Made by a program: the position numbers and the translations under genes. From contig DYJD01000020.1 of assembly GCA_020723325.1 (NCBI GenBank), positions 62,001 through 126,000 of the forward strand: 64,000 nucleotides of DNA, in the 5' to 3' direction. How positions within the stretch are numbered: the first letter of the stretch is position 1; each line of letters starts with the position of its first letter. Below are positions 50,844 to 59,815 of this stretch, in pieces. Source of the stretch: Desulfosudis oleivorans (lineage in GTDB: Bacteria; Desulfobacterota; Desulfobacteria; Desulfobacterales; SURF-7). The notes beneath the pieces are model-generated. The model ran no database searches. It saw nothing but the letters and a program-made list of their open reading frames with translations, and had not been told where the DNA came from.

Positions 50844-52718
50844 TCAGGAGATTCTCCATAAGGGTGAATTCAACTCAAAATAATTGGGCAAGTCGCGCAT
50901 GGTGCGATACACCAGGTCCGGGTTGGTGCTAATCCCGCGGGGATCTTCAACAATAAACTCCACAGGCCCCGCAAAGGTCTTCAGGGAGCGGGGCCCGGCG
51001 CCGTTTTCCTCCTGATGGTAAAAGGCCGTAAAATCATACGGCAGGGTCACGGCGGTCCGCGGATTGTAGCGGGAGGGCAGAATGCTTTTCTGGACCAGGA
51101 TCACGGTTCGGATCAACTCCGGGTCGAGGCCGAGGTTCTCCGTGAGGATCGCCGCCGTTTCCCGGTAGAATTGATCCCACAGGTTCCCGCTTTCCATAAA
51201 AAGATAAACATCCCGGGCATTGTCCTTGATGTCCCTAAAAATTTTCCTTTCAAAAAAATCCGCAAGACCATTGCCCAGCCGCTCCAGGACGGCTGCCAGC
51301 ACCGGATAGCGACGGCGGCTCTCCGGTTCGGCCGTTTCCTCCTGCCCGGCACCGATGAGCAATTCCAGTACCTGGCTGGGATTTGCGGCGCATTCCAGCG
51401 CGGCAAAATAGACCAGATATTTAAGCGTGCGATAGCCAAAGGCCAGGCTGGTGAACATGCACAGCAATAGGACTCGCCTGTATTCATCACGGCTGAAGGA
51501 GCTGGTTTGGACGATCAGTTCCCAATTCCCGTCGGCGCTGGTCTGGAGCTCGGTTTCAATTTGGAATTGCCGGCGGTATTCCGGTTCATCCATGCGGCTG
51601 TTGGGCAGGATCATGGTGGTAAAAATCATGGGATACATCTTTTCACGGATGATGTAGTCCACGTCATGCTTGAAAGAAGCATAGGTGGAGCCCGGCAGGC
51701 CGATCATGAATTGGGCCGCCACTGGCAGATGCTGCCGGATGTATTCCTCCCGCACCTGTTTGAAGTAATCCATGGCGATGGGCTTGCGGGTGATGTTTTT
51801 CAACGTCTGCTCATCCAGGGTTTGGACGGCCAGGACCAGGTTGGTGACGATTTGCGAGGAGATCAAGCGCCGGCTGATTTCAATGGAGCGCTCGGCATTG
51901 TTGCCGTGTATAAGGATGGCGTTCTTGGGAAAGCCGTAGCGGTCCTTTACTTTGCAGATCTGCTCGGCAATGGCGATATCCTGTTCCAGGATGCCGAAGT
52001 TGGCATCGGCAATAAACAGGGAGGTGACCTGATGTTTGCCGATCCACTCCAGTTCCGCAAAAACCCGGTTGAGGTCCTGCCTGACGATTTTGGCCAGATC
52101 CATGTTCCAGGAGCAGAAAGCGCATTTAAACGGGCAGCCCCGGTTGGTCTCCAGCACGGCCAGATCCAGGTCCGGCAGGAGCGCATCAAAAACGCCCTCC
52201 AGGAAAGGAGATGGGATGAGGGTCATATCCGTTAACGCTTCCCGGGATTCCGTCATCCGGATTTCCCGGCCGTGGCGGTAGGAAATGCCCTTGACGGCCT
52301 GGTAGTTCTTTTCCGTCAGGATCTGGGTGATCAGCTCCAGGGCGCTGAATTCCCCCTCGCGGTGAACCAGGAAATCGATGTAGGGGTATTGTTCCAAAAA
52401 GGAGCTGTTCTTGTAAGGCACATAGGGCCCGCCGTGGATGATGATGTGCTCCGGATTGCGGGCTTTCAATTCCCGGCTGAGGGCAAGGTGGGCGCGGATG
52501 TTCCAGGGGTAATCGGACATGAGGAAAACAGCGGGCTCGTTGAATCCGCTGAGCCATGACTCCTCCTTGACAAGACCGGAATCCCGGATCCAGGAAAAAC
52601 GCATGGCCGCCGCCAATTCCGGTCGGTATTTTTGCAGCATGGCCGTAATGTATCCCAGCGCCAGGGGGGTATGCTTGTATTGATGCAGATGAACGCAACC
52701 AACATGGATTTTCGGCAT
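50844..52718 (-). CDS. B12-binding-type radical SAM protein (paralogue of the 54449 gene)
   Basis: 624 residues. The N-terminal region (PLALGYITAMLQKYRPELAA, AVFLMSDYPWNIRAHLALSR, IIIHGGPYVPY) is cobalamin-binding-like. CPFKCAFC (CX3CX2C, about residue 195) and SLFIADANFGILEQDIAIAE follow. The last ~250 residues are an all-helical extension of unknown role, ending NYFELNSPLW. The 54449 gene on the opposite strand ends NNFELDSPLW and matches throughout, so the two arose by duplication. Confidence 0.88.
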   Translation of the reverse strand: MPKIHVGCVHLHQYKHTPLALGYITAMLQKYRPELAAAMRFSWIRDSGLVKEESWLSGFNEPAVFLMSDYPWNIRAHLALSRELKARNPEHIIIHGGPYVPYKNSSFLEQYPYIDFLVHREGEFSALELITQILTEKNYQAVKGISYRHGREIRMTESREALTDMTLIPSPFLEGVFDALLPDLDLAVLETNRGCPFKCAFCSWNMDLAKIVRQDLNRVFAELEWIGKHQVTSLFIADANFGILEQDIAIAEQICKVKDRYGFPKNAILIHGNNAERSIEISRRLISSQIVTNLVLAVQTLDEQTLKNITRKPIAMDYFKQVREEYIRQHLPVAAQFMIGLPGSTYASFKHDVDYIIREKMYPMIFTTMILPNSRMDEPEYRRQFQIETELQTSADGNWELIVQTSSFSRDEYRRVLLLCMFTSLAFGYRTLKYLVYFAALECAANPSQVLELLIGAGQEETAEPESRRRYPVLAAVLERLGNGLADFFERKIFRDIKDNARDVYLFMESGNLWDQFYRETAAILTENLGLDPELIRTVILVQKSILPSRYNPRTAVTLPYDFTAFYHQEENGAGPRSLKTFAGPVEFIVEDPRGISTNPDLVYRTMRDLPNYFELNSPLWRIS

Positions 52719-52747
52719 CCTGTCTCCCTCGCCTGCTGCCGGCGCTG

Positions 52748-53929
52748 CTATGAAATTGAGGGCGCCGGAATCAAGCCGTTTTTTTGAAAATAGGTAAGGT
52801 ACGTGGAAATGATTTTCGCATCCGTGGGCGGACAGACCACCTCGTTGCCGAGGCCTGCCCGGCTGTTTTGGGATTCAAAGCGCATCTGTTGCAAGAGCAA
52901 ATTGTTTGAGTCCCGCAAAAACAAGGCTAAAAAGGAGTAAATCTTTTCCTGGGGCTGCCGGGCCGCCAATTGCTCCAATTCAAGGACCCAATGGTCGTAA
53001 GGGATTTCCTGCAGGGGATATCCCAGGGAATTGAGCTCCTGCAAAAAGCTTTTGTAGGAAACAGGGGCCGGGTTGCATAAATGAAAAATCCGGCCGAGGG
53101 AGCGCTCCTGCAGGGACAGATGCACCACGGCCTCGGCCACATAATCCGCCGGCAGATATTCGATCAGGGTGTCCAGGCGTGGATATTTCCCCAGGGCGAT
53201 GCAGGCTTTGATCAAATGGCAAAGGGTATCCTTGAAATCCATGATACCGGTTTTGCTGCTGCCCAGAATCCGCACCGGCCGATAAACAACGGCCGGCAGG
53301 CCGCGCTCCCGGGCGTTCAAGACAAGCTGCTCCGCCACCCATTTGCTTTGCTTGTATCCGCCTTTCAAGGTTTCGTCACATTGGGGCGGATCATTTTCAG
53401 CGGCAACCCCGCGCTGGAAATGGGTTCGGCTGAAGAAGACCGCCACGGTGGAAATGAAATGCAAGGGTTTGAGCCGGCTGCGGGCCGCAAGCCGGATGAC
53501 TTCCTGAGTTCCGAGAACATTGGCGGCTTTCAAGGCGGAATAGGGGTAGAGGAAATTGACCAAGGCCCCGTTGTGATAGATGCTGTCGACTTTCGTGGCC
53601 AGGGAGGTAAAAAGCGCTTCGGTCAGGCCCAGCAACGGTTTGGAAAGGTCACCCGCCACGGGAAAAAGCCGGGGCTCGAATTCCTCCTGCCACAGGGCAT
53701 GCAGGACCAGATGGTCTTTCAGGCGCCGCATACCTTCGGCCTGGTCCCCACAGCGCATGAGGCAATAGATATCGGCTTTGGTCCTGTGCAACAGGGCCTT
53801 CAACAAATAAGGCCCCACCAGCCCGGTGGCACCGGTGAGCAGGATTGCTTCGGGATTCGACGCCGGCTTTAGTGGTGGGCCTTGAAATAAAATCGCCGTA
53901 TCCAGGACCTTGTCTGCTTGTAAATCCAT
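52748..53929 (-). CDS. Stand-alone thioester reductase (NAD(P)-dependent)
   Basis: The start is the ATG at 53929 behind GGGAGGAAT; the longer frame to 54049 translates the R3 repeat and is rejected. 393 residues. Rossmann motif LLTGATGLVGPYLLKALL, then STVAVFFS and the catalytic-type YKQSKWVAE (YxxxK), and YRPVRILGSSKTG. This is the Lys2/NRPS-terminal reductase type, which releases carrier-bound acyl groups as aldehydes or alcohols. It leads the minus-strand arm. With the ACP and AMP ligase of the other arm it suggests reductive release of a carrier-bound product. Confidence 0.85.
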   Translation of the reverse strand: MDLQADKVLDTAILFQGPPLKPASNPEAILLTGATGLVGPYLLKALLHRTKADIYCLMRCGDQAEGMRRLKDHLVLHALWQEEFEPRLFPVAGDLSKPLLGLTEALFTSLATKVDSIYHNGALVNFLYPYSALKAANVLGTQEVIRLAARSRLKPLHFISTVAVFFSRTHFQRGVAAENDPPQCDETLKGGYKQSKWVAEQLVLNARERGLPAVVYRPVRILGSSKTGIMDFKDTLCHLIKACIALGKYPRLDTLIEYLPADYVAEAVVHLSLQERSLGRIFHLCNPAPVSYKSFLQELNSLGYPLQEIPYDHWVLELEQLAARQPQEKIYSFLALFLRDSNNLLLQQMRFESQNSRAGLGNEVVCPPTDAKIISTYLTYFQKNGLIPAPSIS

Positions 53930-53960
53930 GATATTCCTCCCCAGGGGAATGGTATTTGGT

Positions 53961-54045
53961 TTTTTCGGGGTCGGTATCGGGGTCGGAATCGGAATCGATA
54001 AAAACAATTCGACCCCGATACCGATAGCGACCCCGACCCCGAAAA
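53961..54045. repeat. R3 inverted-repeat pair between divergent operons
   Basis: TTTTTCGGGGTCGGTATCGG with further GGTCGGAATCGG on the left; CGACCCCGATACCGATAGCG and ACCCCGACCCCGAAAA on the right (54009-54045), with about ten bases between. Related to 2918-3088. It lies in the divergent promoter gap and could form a cruciform or hairpin. Confidence 0.75.
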
Positions 54046-54170
54046 TCAAATGCGATGGCTCTGTATTCCCCCCAATGCCCCTTGACTATGAAAAGCCGTT
54101 TTGCTATCTATGCCCAAGCATCATCAAGCTAATCCACTCCGCCCTTCCTGATATTCCGAAGGAGATCCCC

Positions 54171-54446
54171 ATGACCCGGACCGACGTTTTCCGGATCCAT
54201 TTAAATCCGAATAAAACACTGCCCCTGGCCCTTGGAAACATGACTGCCATGGTGGCAAGGCACAGGCCGCATTTGTTGGATGTTTTGAATCTGGATACTC
54301 CCATTTTAACCGATCGTTTGCATGTGGAACAGATGGTTAGGTCAGGTGGATTTTCCAAGACGGCAATCTTTTTGATGTCGGACTATGTGTGGTATATACA
54401 GGCTCACACCGCATTGAGTCAAGCATTTCTCCAACCAAAGGAGTAA
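54171..54446 (+). pseudogene. Truncated N-terminal copy of the following radical SAM gene
   Basis: The 91-residue frame starts at the ATG at 54171 behind GGAG and matches the beginning of the next gene: DVFRIHLNPNKTLPLALGNM against DVYRVHLNSNKIIPLALGNM, and IFLMSDYVWYIQAHTALSQA against IFLMSDYVWNLQAHTRLSRA. It then stops after six unrelated residues (FLQPKE). The cobalamin and radical SAM core is missing, so it is a duplication scar or leader fragment. Its stop lies just before the ATG at 54449. Confidence 0.75.
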
Positions 54447-54448
54447 AA

Positions 54449-56335
54449 ATGCCTCCCATGGATGTCTATCGCGTTCACTTGAACTCCAATAAAATCATTC
54501 CCCTGGCCCTGGGCAACATGACGGCCATGGTCAGGCGACATCGCCCGGATCTGCTGGAAATGTTGAACTTCAACACGCCCTGGCTGACCGAGCGGCAAAT
54601 CCTTGGGGATCAGGCGTTTCTGCAGCGCTTTGAAAAACCATCGATTTTTCTCATGTCGGATTATGTCTGGAACCTCCAGGCCCATACCCGCCTCAGCCGG
54701 GCCCTGAAGGCCGTGAACCCCGGTCATGTGATCATTCACGGCGGGCCGGCCATTTCCTATGGGACCGCCGATTTCCTGCAAGAAAACGCCTGGGTGGATT
54801 TCAGCGTGCACGGCGAGGGGGAGGTCACCTGTCTAGAGTTGTTGACCCAATGGTGCACCCAAAGGGATTATCGCAAGGTACCGGGCCTCTCTTTCCGGGA
54901 GAACGGGCAGGTGGTTTTCGGTGAAAAGCGGGAACGCATTGCCGATCTTGCCCTGATTCCATCGCCCTATCTGGGGGGAGACCTGGACGCCTTATTGCCG
55001 GAATTTTATTGCGCGGTGGTGGAAACCAACCGGGGCTGCCCGTACAAATGCGCCTATTGTTCTTGGGGTTTTTATCTGCGCAAGGTGATCAAACACGACC
55101 TTGACCAGGTATTTGCCGAGTTGGAATGGATCGCGGCCCATCACATCCCTTCCCTGTGGATCGCCGATGCCAATTTCGGCATCCTGGAGCGGGATATCGC
55201 CATCACCGAGCATCTGTGCCGGCTCAAGGAGCGTTACGGCTTTCCCAAGAATGTCATCACCAACTTCGCCAACAACAAAAGACGCAGCATGGAAATCAGC
55301 CGGCTCTTGATCGGTGCGCGCATCGCCACGTCCCTGGGGGTGGCCATGCAGACCACGGATGAAACCACCCTGAAGAACATCCGGCGCAAGCCGGTGGCGG
55401 AGGATTACTACCTGACCCTGCGGGATGAATATGTCCGGCATCAGTTACCGGTGATGACCCATTTCATCATCGGCTTGCCGGGGTCCACCTATGCTTCCTT
55501 TATAAAGGACATTGAATTCGCCCTCACGGAAAAAATGTATCCCCAGGTTTTTCCCGCCATTGTCCTGCCCAATACCGCCATGGCGGAAAAGGAATACCGG
55601 CAGCGCCACGGCATTGTAACGGAAAAATTCATCAGCCGGGATTATGATGAAGAATGGGAAGTGGTGGTGGCTGCCGCATCCTTCAGCCGGGAGGAATACC
55701 GGCGCATCCATTTGTATTGCGCCTGGTTGCATTTTGCCGTTTGCTATCGCACCTTGAAGTATCTGATTTATTTTGCGGCGGTGGAGCAGGGCCGCACCCA
55801 AACCCAAGTGCTGGAAGACCTGCTGGAAAAGGGCGTTGCGGAAACAGGCAAAACCGGCGGGGCGGTCCGCTATCCCATCTTGCGCAATATCGTTATGGTT
55901 CTTCATGCCAAGGCAGCCGAGTTTTTCGACCAAAAAATCTGCATGGTCCTGCGCCGCAATCCGCGTGAACTGTATCTTGCCATGGATGCCGGCAATGAGT
56001 GGGCGGGTTTTTACCAGGAGCTGGCGGCCATTTTCAAACAGGATTTCGGTCTGCCGGAAGATTTGCTGACCACGGCCTTATGTGTTCAGAAAAGCATCCT
56101 GCCTTCCCGCCACCATGGGGTCGCCGAGCAGTTGTTGGACCATGATTTCCGTTCCTATTATTTCCAGGAGCCCCGGGCCGGCGGTCGGCGCTCCCTCCGG
56201 CATTTTTCAGGGCACATGTCCTTTGCGGTCAAGGATCCCAAAAACATCTGCGCCAATGTGGAGCTGGTGGAAACCGGCATGCGGATGCTCCTGAACAATT
56301 TTGAATTGGATTCCCCCTTGTGGCGAAACGAATAG
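54449..56335 (+). CDS. B12-binding-type radical SAM protein (paralogue of the 50844 gene)
   Basis: The start is the ATG at 54449 behind AAAGGAG; 628 residues. Same layout as the 50844 protein: the N-terminal domain (IIPLALGNMTAMVRRHRPDL, VIIHGGPAISYG), CPYKCAYC with Cys197, Cys201 and Cys204, LWIADANFGILERDIAITE, and a helical C-terminal extension ending NNFELDSPLW. The extension resembles nothing I know. First full gene of the plus-strand arm, 21 bases upstream of the AMP ligase. The two paralogues may act on successive or different positions. Confidence 0.88.
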   Translation: MPPMDVYRVHLNSNKIIPLALGNMTAMVRRHRPDLLEMLNFNTPWLTERQILGDQAFLQRFEKPSIFLMSDYVWNLQAHTRLSRALKAVNPGHVIIHGGPAISYGTADFLQENAWVDFSVHGEGEVTCLELLTQWCTQRDYRKVPGLSFRENGQVVFGEKRERIADLALIPSPYLGGDLDALLPEFYCAVVETNRGCPYKCAYCSWGFYLRKVIKHDLDQVFAELEWIAAHHIPSLWIADANFGILERDIAITEHLCRLKERYGFPKNVITNFANNKRRSMEISRLLIGARIATSLGVAMQTTDETTLKNIRRKPVAEDYYLTLRDEYVRHQLPVMTHFIIGLPGSTYASFIKDIEFALTEKMYPQVFPAIVLPNTAMAEKEYRQRHGIVTEKFISRDYDEEWEVVVAAASFSREEYRRIHLYCAWLHFAVCYRTLKYLIYFAAVEQGRTQTQVLEDLLEKGVAETGKTGGAVRYPILRNIVMVLHAKAAEFFDQKICMVLRRNPRELYLAMDAGNEWAGFYQELAAIFKQDFGLPEDLLTTALCVQKSILPSRHHGVAEQLLDHDFRSYYFQEPRAGGRRSLRHFSGHMSFAVKDPKNICANVELVETGMRMLLNNFELDSPLWRNE

Positions 56336-56356
56336 ACACCGTTCGGGTGGTTCACC

Positions 56357-57820
56357 ATGCAATTCATCTGTCAATGCACTGATTTTATCCAAGCCGCGGA
56401 CAACATCCTAACCGATGGGCAAACCACTTGGAAATATGGCAGCTTCCCCCGGATTTTCCAGGAATTGGATGAGTGGTTCGCTGTCCATGGGATCCGGCCG
56501 GAAGATTGCCCGGCGGTGGCGTGTGAGAATTCGGCGACTTCAGCCGTATTGTTACTCTATCTGCTGGAGCGGGGCTTTGGTTTTTTTGTCCTGCCTGCAA
56601 CAACGCAGGCTGCCCAGGACCAGGAAAAGGCCGCGGCCCTGCCGGCCTTTTGCCGGCAGCATATCCGCACCAGTCCCCTGGCCGGCAGCGAGGATGAAGC
56701 CGGTTTCAATCCTGAGGCCCGGCTTTCCATTGCTCCCAATCCATCCTGGCACGGCCTGGATGCAGAGCCCGGGGATTTCGGCGCGGCCAGACTTTTTCTC
56801 AAGACTTCCGGCAGCACCGGCCCGCCGAAAATGGCCGTCATTCCCCATGCCGGCCTCCGGGGCAATGCCCGCAACACCGCCCGGCGGCTGCGGCTTTCCA
56901 GCCGGGACCGGGTGGCATTGCCGGTTCCGCTTTTTCATTCCTATGGTTTGACCACGGCCTTTTTAAGCAGCATTGCCGCGGGTGCCGGCATTGATCTGCA
57001 ACCAGGAGCCAATCTGCTGCGTTTTCTCAAAAGGGAGCAGGTGTTTCAACCCACGGTGGCCTTCATGACCCCGATCTTCTGCGAGACCCTGGTAAAAGGC
57101 CGGCGGGGGGAGCCCCATGTCTACCGCCTGACCATATCAGCCGGGGACAGTTTCCGCGGCGATCTGTTTAGCCGCTACGAGTCCATGTCCGGCTGCCTGG
57201 TGAATCTTTACGGCAGCACGGAAATGGGCGCCGTTGCCGCGGCCGGGCCGGATGATCCCATGGAAATCCGCCGGCAGTATGTGGGCCGGCCCATGGCCGG
57301 GGTGAGCTTGCGTGTCGGGCCGGGGGCTGAGTCCGCAACCGAAGGCCCGGCGGATCAAGGCTCCTTATGGTGCCGCCATCCCTTTGGCTTTGAAGGCTAT
57401 GTGGACCAGGACGGCCGCCCGGTACAATCCGAAGCGCAAGCGGGCTGGTTCCCCATGCAGGACCTGGGACGCCTGAGTCCGGAAGGCTGGGTGCAGGTTT
57501 TGGGCCGCAGCGACCACAGCGTCAACCGCGATGGCTTGCTGGTTTTTTTTGCCGACATTGAGGAAGCCCTGCGACATGTGCCCGGCGTGGCCGCGGGCGT
57601 GGTGATTGCAAGCGGGGAAGGCAGCCGGGGCAAAAGACTGGTGGCCTTTTGCGTTCCGGAGCGCAGAGCGGAGCTGAGTGCAACGGATATTCGCAGCGCC
57701 TGTTTTTCCCTGTTGCCACGGCGTGCGGTTCCTGATATGATTCAAATAATCAATTCATTACCCCAATTGCCCAACGGCAAAATCGATCGGCAAAAACTGA
57801 AATCCCTGGTGAAAATATAA
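56357..57820 (+). CDS. Acyl- or aminoacyl-AMP ligase
   Basis: 487 residues, close to stand-alone adenylation enzymes. LFLKTSGSTGPPKMAVIPHA (ATP-binding loop), YGSTEMGAV (A5), GWFPMQDLGRLSPEGWVQVL (A7), GRSDHSVNRDGLLVFFADIE (A8) and LPNGKIDRQKLKSL (A10 Lys). It activates a carboxylic acid as an adenylate for transfer to CoA or a carrier protein. The ACP three genes downstream is a natural acceptor. The acid specificity cannot be read here. Confidence 0.85.
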   Translation: MQFICQCTDFIQAADNILTDGQTTWKYGSFPRIFQELDEWFAVHGIRPEDCPAVACENSATSAVLLLYLLERGFGFFVLPATTQAAQDQEKAAALPAFCRQHIRTSPLAGSEDEAGFNPEARLSIAPNPSWHGLDAEPGDFGAARLFLKTSGSTGPPKMAVIPHAGLRGNARNTARRLRLSSRDRVALPVPLFHSYGLTTAFLSSIAAGAGIDLQPGANLLRFLKREQVFQPTVAFMTPIFCETLVKGRRGEPHVYRLTISAGDSFRGDLFSRYESMSGCLVNLYGSTEMGAVAAAGPDDPMEIRRQYVGRPMAGVSLRVGPGAESATEGPADQGSLWCRHPFGFEGYVDQDGRPVQSEAQAGWFPMQDLGRLSPEGWVQVLGRSDHSVNRDGLLVFFADIEEALRHVPGVAAGVVIASGEGSRGKRLVAFCVPERRAELSATDIRSACFSLLPRRAVPDMIQIINSLPQLPNGKIDRQKLKSLVKI

Positions 57821-57905
57821 GCAGAATCCGCCACCATCAGCACACCGACCACCACCATCACCAACATCATCAGCATTCTTTAAAAAAATCTCCGGATGCG
57901 ACCAA
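57821..57905. other. His-codon-rich short gap
   Basis: CACCATCAGCACACCGACCA followed by CCACCATCACCAACATCATC. In one frame it would encode a run of His and Gln (about 14 residues). That frame is shifted relative to the ligase stop, so it could be a decayed His-rich tail of the ligase or a chance CAY-rich stretch. Confidence 0.35.
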
Positions 57906-58091
57906 ATGCATACAGTTTTTACTTTTCAAGATCCGGCGGGCATGATAGAATCCGCCCTAAAAATCAAGCCCGTACAACCTGCTGGAACACATTACACCGA
58001 ACAGGCCTGCTGGGTTTGCGCCACTGCCATGGTCATGAAAATCTTCTACACATTTGAGCCCTGGATTGCCGTGAAAGGAAAAGAAGGGTGA
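57906..58091 (+). CDS. Possible small peptide with a CxxC motif
   Basis: 61 residues, with CWVC near residue 35 and a hydrophobic stretch VCATAMVMKIFYTF. Its TGA is followed directly by the ATG of the next gene (TGATGA), which suggests coupling, but no good ribosome site precedes its own ATG. It could be a real small protein in the biosynthetic cluster or a chance frame. I do not claim it is a peptide precursor. Confidence 0.35.
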   Translation: MHTVFTFQDPAGMIESALKIKPVQPAGTHYTEQACWVCATAMVMKIFYTFEPWIAVKGKEG

Positions 58092-58495
58092 TGACCAAGA
58101 CATTTCACCGGAATTTATTCCTGAACGTGAACCAGTATCAATTGCGGGTGATCATGCCCATGATGATCACCCTGGTATTTTCCCTGGTGTTTATCGGAAT
58201 CATTTATTATTTGGTCCTGCATTTCAATATATCGGTGGAGGAAAGCCGCCGATTGGTCCTTTATCAAAATATCATACCGGTGGTTCTGATTCTGCTGTCC
58301 CTTTTCATGCTGCTTTTTGTCTACTGGATCTATACCTTGACCAACCGGCTGTTGGGGCCTTTTGAACGTTTAATCCGGGAGCTGGATGAGATGTTAGCAA
58401 ATCAAAGGGAATGGAAACATTTAAAGGCCAGGGAGGGGGATGAAATGTTTGAGCAATTGATTCAACGCATCAATGTTTTGATCGATCGGATGTGA
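58091..58495 (+). CDS. Two-helix membrane protein with HAMP-like tail
   Basis: About 134 residues from the ATG at 58091 (a GTG at 58088 is in frame). Two transmembrane helices (about 22-45 and 60-82) flank a short periplasmic loop. A cytoplasmic tail follows (NRLLGPFERLIRELDEMLAN ... DEMFEQLIQRINVLIDRM) that has the RLLGPLxRL pattern of HAMP linkers but no output domain. Its stop is shortly before the ACP ribosome site. Possibly a membrane anchor for the carrier-protein machinery. Confidence 0.65.
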   Translation: MTKTFHRNLFLNVNQYQLRVIMPMMITLVFSLVFIGIIYYLVLHFNISVEESRRLVLYQNIIPVVLILLSLFMLLFVYWIYTLTNRLLGPFERLIRELDEMLANQREWKHLKAREGDEMFEQLIQRINVLIDRM

Positions 58496-58518
58496 GCCGT
58501 TGCCCCAAGGAGAGTTGG

Positions 58519-58806
58519 ATGGAGATCAGTGAAATTGTTGCCAGGCTTACGAATATAGTGGTTACGGAATTGGATCTTAATCTGAAGCCGGAAGAGGTGG
58601 ACCCCAATGCCTCCTTGTTTGAGGGCGGCCTTGGCTTTGATTCGGTGGTGATTGTGGAGCTCATTGCCATCATCGAGGAACGCTTCGATTTTACCTTTGC
58701 CAAGGATGAGCTGGACATGGAGATGTTTGCCAGTCTGCAAACCCTTGCCGCTTTTTTACAGCAAAAAATCAGTTTTTCCGCGGGCAAAGTCGTCCAAGCC
58801 CAATAG
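58519..58806 (+). CDS. Acyl carrier protein
   Basis: The start is the ATG at 58519 behind AAGGAGAG; 95 residues, a normal length. The phosphopantetheine site is in LGFDSVVIVEL with Ser42 as the attachment residue. The flanking pattern (NASLFEGGLGFDSV, IIEERFDFTFAKDEL) is that of a specialised ACP, not the housekeeping fatty-acid AcpP. A dedicated carrier next to an AMP ligase and, across the divergent gap, a thioester reductase points to carrier-bound assembly. No 4'-phosphopantetheinyl transferase is in the window. Confidence 0.9.
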   Translation: MEISEIVARLTNIVVTELDLNLKPEEVDPNASLFEGGLGFDSVVIVELIAIIEERFDFTFAKDELDMEMFASLQTLAAFLQQKISFSAGKVVQAQ

Positions 58807-58867
58807 CCGACTTGTATTGGAACAGGTTGTCAGCGTAAAGACCGGCAAACCGACTGAAGGAGTTTTC

Positions 58868-59806
58868 ATGGGCGCCCCCATCTCCATTGAACAATTATAT
58901 TTCAGCCATATCATGGGGGAATTGTTTTTTTCCACCGGGCTGAACGAGTTCATGGATTATCTTAGCAGAGACAATATCCATCAATTGTTTTCCCTTCATC
59001 GGCAAAGCCTTGCCGCCAAAACTATTCTTACGCCGGAAGCCTTGCTGAAGGCCATCCGCATTGATTTTGAGAAAATACTTTTTGCGCTGTTGGAGGTGCG
59101 CAACAAGACCTGCCCCCAGTTGCTCCATGATTTTTTTGGGAGCGATACCCAGGCGGTTCTGGATATCCTGCCGGCATTGAAGGAGCGGTCCATTTACCAT
59201 CTCGGCTTTGAGGTGAATCAGCCCATGGACCTGATTCTGTACAGCTTTGATTACTGGATCAACAAATTCAACGCCCATTTCAGCGCAACCCAAGAGCGGC
59301 TGCGGGCAGTGAAACGCCAGCGCTTTCCAGCCTCACGGGAATTTCAGCGCAGGGTCAAGGCCTATGTGGAAATCCTGCGGATCTGGATCGAGCTGGACGG
59401 CCAAGTGCAGATGCTGGAATTGTTCGATATCCACCATGGGGCGGCGGTCACCTTGGACCGCTACGAAGCAGACGGGCTTCGAATGCAAAACGCCCGGCCT
59501 CAATCACTCGCTGAAACCCGGACAGACTACCAAGGCGCCGTGGCCCGCCTGCTGGCAGGGGATGCCATCTGGCACTATGCCGTGTATGTGGATCAGCCGG
59601 AGGAAGTTGCGCGGCTGCATTCCCATTTTCAGGCATTATCCGGACGGGATTCCGCATACGAGCTGCCTTTTTCCGCCCTGGTGAACAACACCCATGACGG
59701 CTCCTTGTATACCAAGATCATCAACCGCGCGCGCAACATGGAACTGGAATTCGTGACCGAATTGGCCCTGCCGGCACCGGCAGGGACCGGCGTCGGCGTT
59801 GGATGA
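58868..59806 (+). CDS. Protein of unknown function in the carrier-protein operon
   Basis: The start is the ATG at 58868 behind GAAGGAG; 312 residues. The N-terminal two thirds are helical. The last part (DAIWHYAVYVDQPEEVARLH, YELPFSALVNNTHDGSLYTK) is alpha/beta and contains conserved-looking His and Asp residues. I do not recognise the family. Position between the ACP and a sulfotransferase gene suggests a tailoring or condensation-like function, but no catalytic motif is obvious. Confidence 0.65.
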   Translation: MGAPISIEQLYFSHIMGELFFSTGLNEFMDYLSRDNIHQLFSLHRQSLAAKTILTPEALLKAIRIDFEKILFALLEVRNKTCPQLLHDFFGSDTQAVLDILPALKERSIYHLGFEVNQPMDLILYSFDYWINKFNAHFSATQERLRAVKRQRFPASREFQRRVKAYVEILRIWIELDGQVQMLELFDIHHGAAVTLDRYEADGLRMQNARPQSLAETRTDYQGAVARLLAGDAIWHYAVYVDQPEEVARLHSHFQALSGRDSAYELPFSALVNNTHDGSLYTKIINRARNMELEFVTELALPAPAGTGVGVG

Positions 59807-59815
59807 GGCCGCCCC

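Noticed and set aside
53930-54049. Extension of the thioester reductase upstream through the R3 repeat
   Set aside because: It adds a Gly-Val and Pro-Thr-Pro run coded by the repeat; the ATG at 53929 has its own ribosome site.
57838-57880. CAC/CAT-rich run considered as a short CRISPR-like or iteron array
   Set aside because: Units are irregular and only a few bases long with no spacers; it is best described as a His-codon-rich stretch.
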